NCBI RefSeq assembly: GCF_029892445.1
Contig: NZ_JARXVJ010000001.1
Span: 4,092,001 to 4,156,000 of the forward strand
From: Chryseobacterium sp. H1D6B
GTDB lineage: Bacteria > Bacteroidota > Bacteroidia > Flavobacteriales > Weeksellaceae
Length of the DNA stretch: 64,000 nucleotides
Direction: 5' to 3'
This document shows positions 63,957-64,000 of the stretch, one piece after another. Each line of letters begins with the position of its first letter. The stretch's first letter is position 1. Made by a program: the position numbers and the translations under genes. A model generated the notes under the pieces. That model made no database searches. It saw only the letters and a list, made by a program, of their open reading frames with translations, and was not told the DNA's origin.

Positions 63957-64000
63957 ATCTATCTCAACTTCTGATACTTCGAGCTCCTCCTTCCAATTCA

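Overview
The window looks like a chromosomal stretch of a flavobacterium of the Chryseobacterium type (Weeksellaceae/Flavobacteriales). This is inferred from four things: AT-rich DNA, Bacteroidetes-type promoter boxes (TAnnTTTG), several proteins ending in type IX secretion (T9SS) sorting domains, and families typical of the group (GLPGLI, DUF4476, DUF6515, DUF6705-like). There is no transposase, integrase, phage gene or CRISPR array.

Layout. 1-4.7 kb: a minus-strand tripartite RND efflux operon (TetR regulator, TolC-like channel, membrane-fusion protein, pump cut by the window edge). 4.8-9.9 kb: a giant T9SS type-B secreted protein and a lipocalin/TPR-like secreted protein, each closed by nearly the same terminator. 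9.9-17.2 kb: minus-strand housekeeping genes (CvfB-like S1 protein, DUF4476, lpd, a small protein, a glycosyltransferase, recQ). 17.3-25.2 kb: kdsD-like isomerase, tatC, an M1 peptidase and two tandem M61 peptidases. 25.3-28.8 kb: histidine kinase, DacB and PepE, with degenerate repeat elements. 29-32.7 kb: TPR protein, YdeI/DUF1905 protein, transaldolase-like FSA, serine hydrolase and acetyltransferase. 32.8-36.9 kb: two GLPGLI proteins behind a BlaR1/BlaI-like pair with a visible operator.

37-43.1 kb is the most accessory part. It holds secreted orphans, a DUF6515 protein with an 18-bp repeat, a frameshifted lipoprotein carrying a JAMM-like metal-site motif, two tandem DUF6705-like lipoproteins, a broken gene with the same upstream element, and four tandem initiator tRNA genes. 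43.2-47.7 kb: a tight operon tsaC-like / CPBP protease / yaaA / prmC, then a serine hydrolase and a DUF4180 protein. 48-50.5 kb: a secreted PL1 pectate lyase behind a 12-bp palindrome. 50.6-53.6 kb: an SDR pair and an AraC-type membrane regulator. 53.6-61.3 kb: a five-gene operon, parE / membrane protein / parC / rhomboid / T9SS protein. 61.6-63.9 kb: a LytTR regulator lacking its phospho-acceptor Asp and a T9SS type-A protein.

The genes serve mainly envelope and secretion functions (Tat, T9SS cargo, efflux, peptidoglycan, proteases) plus DNA topology and translation factors. The best candidate for something undescribed is the 39.5-42.6 kb lipoprotein cluster. Two of its genes share a 58-61 bp upstream element and both are out of frame at homopolymers next to the signal peptide.
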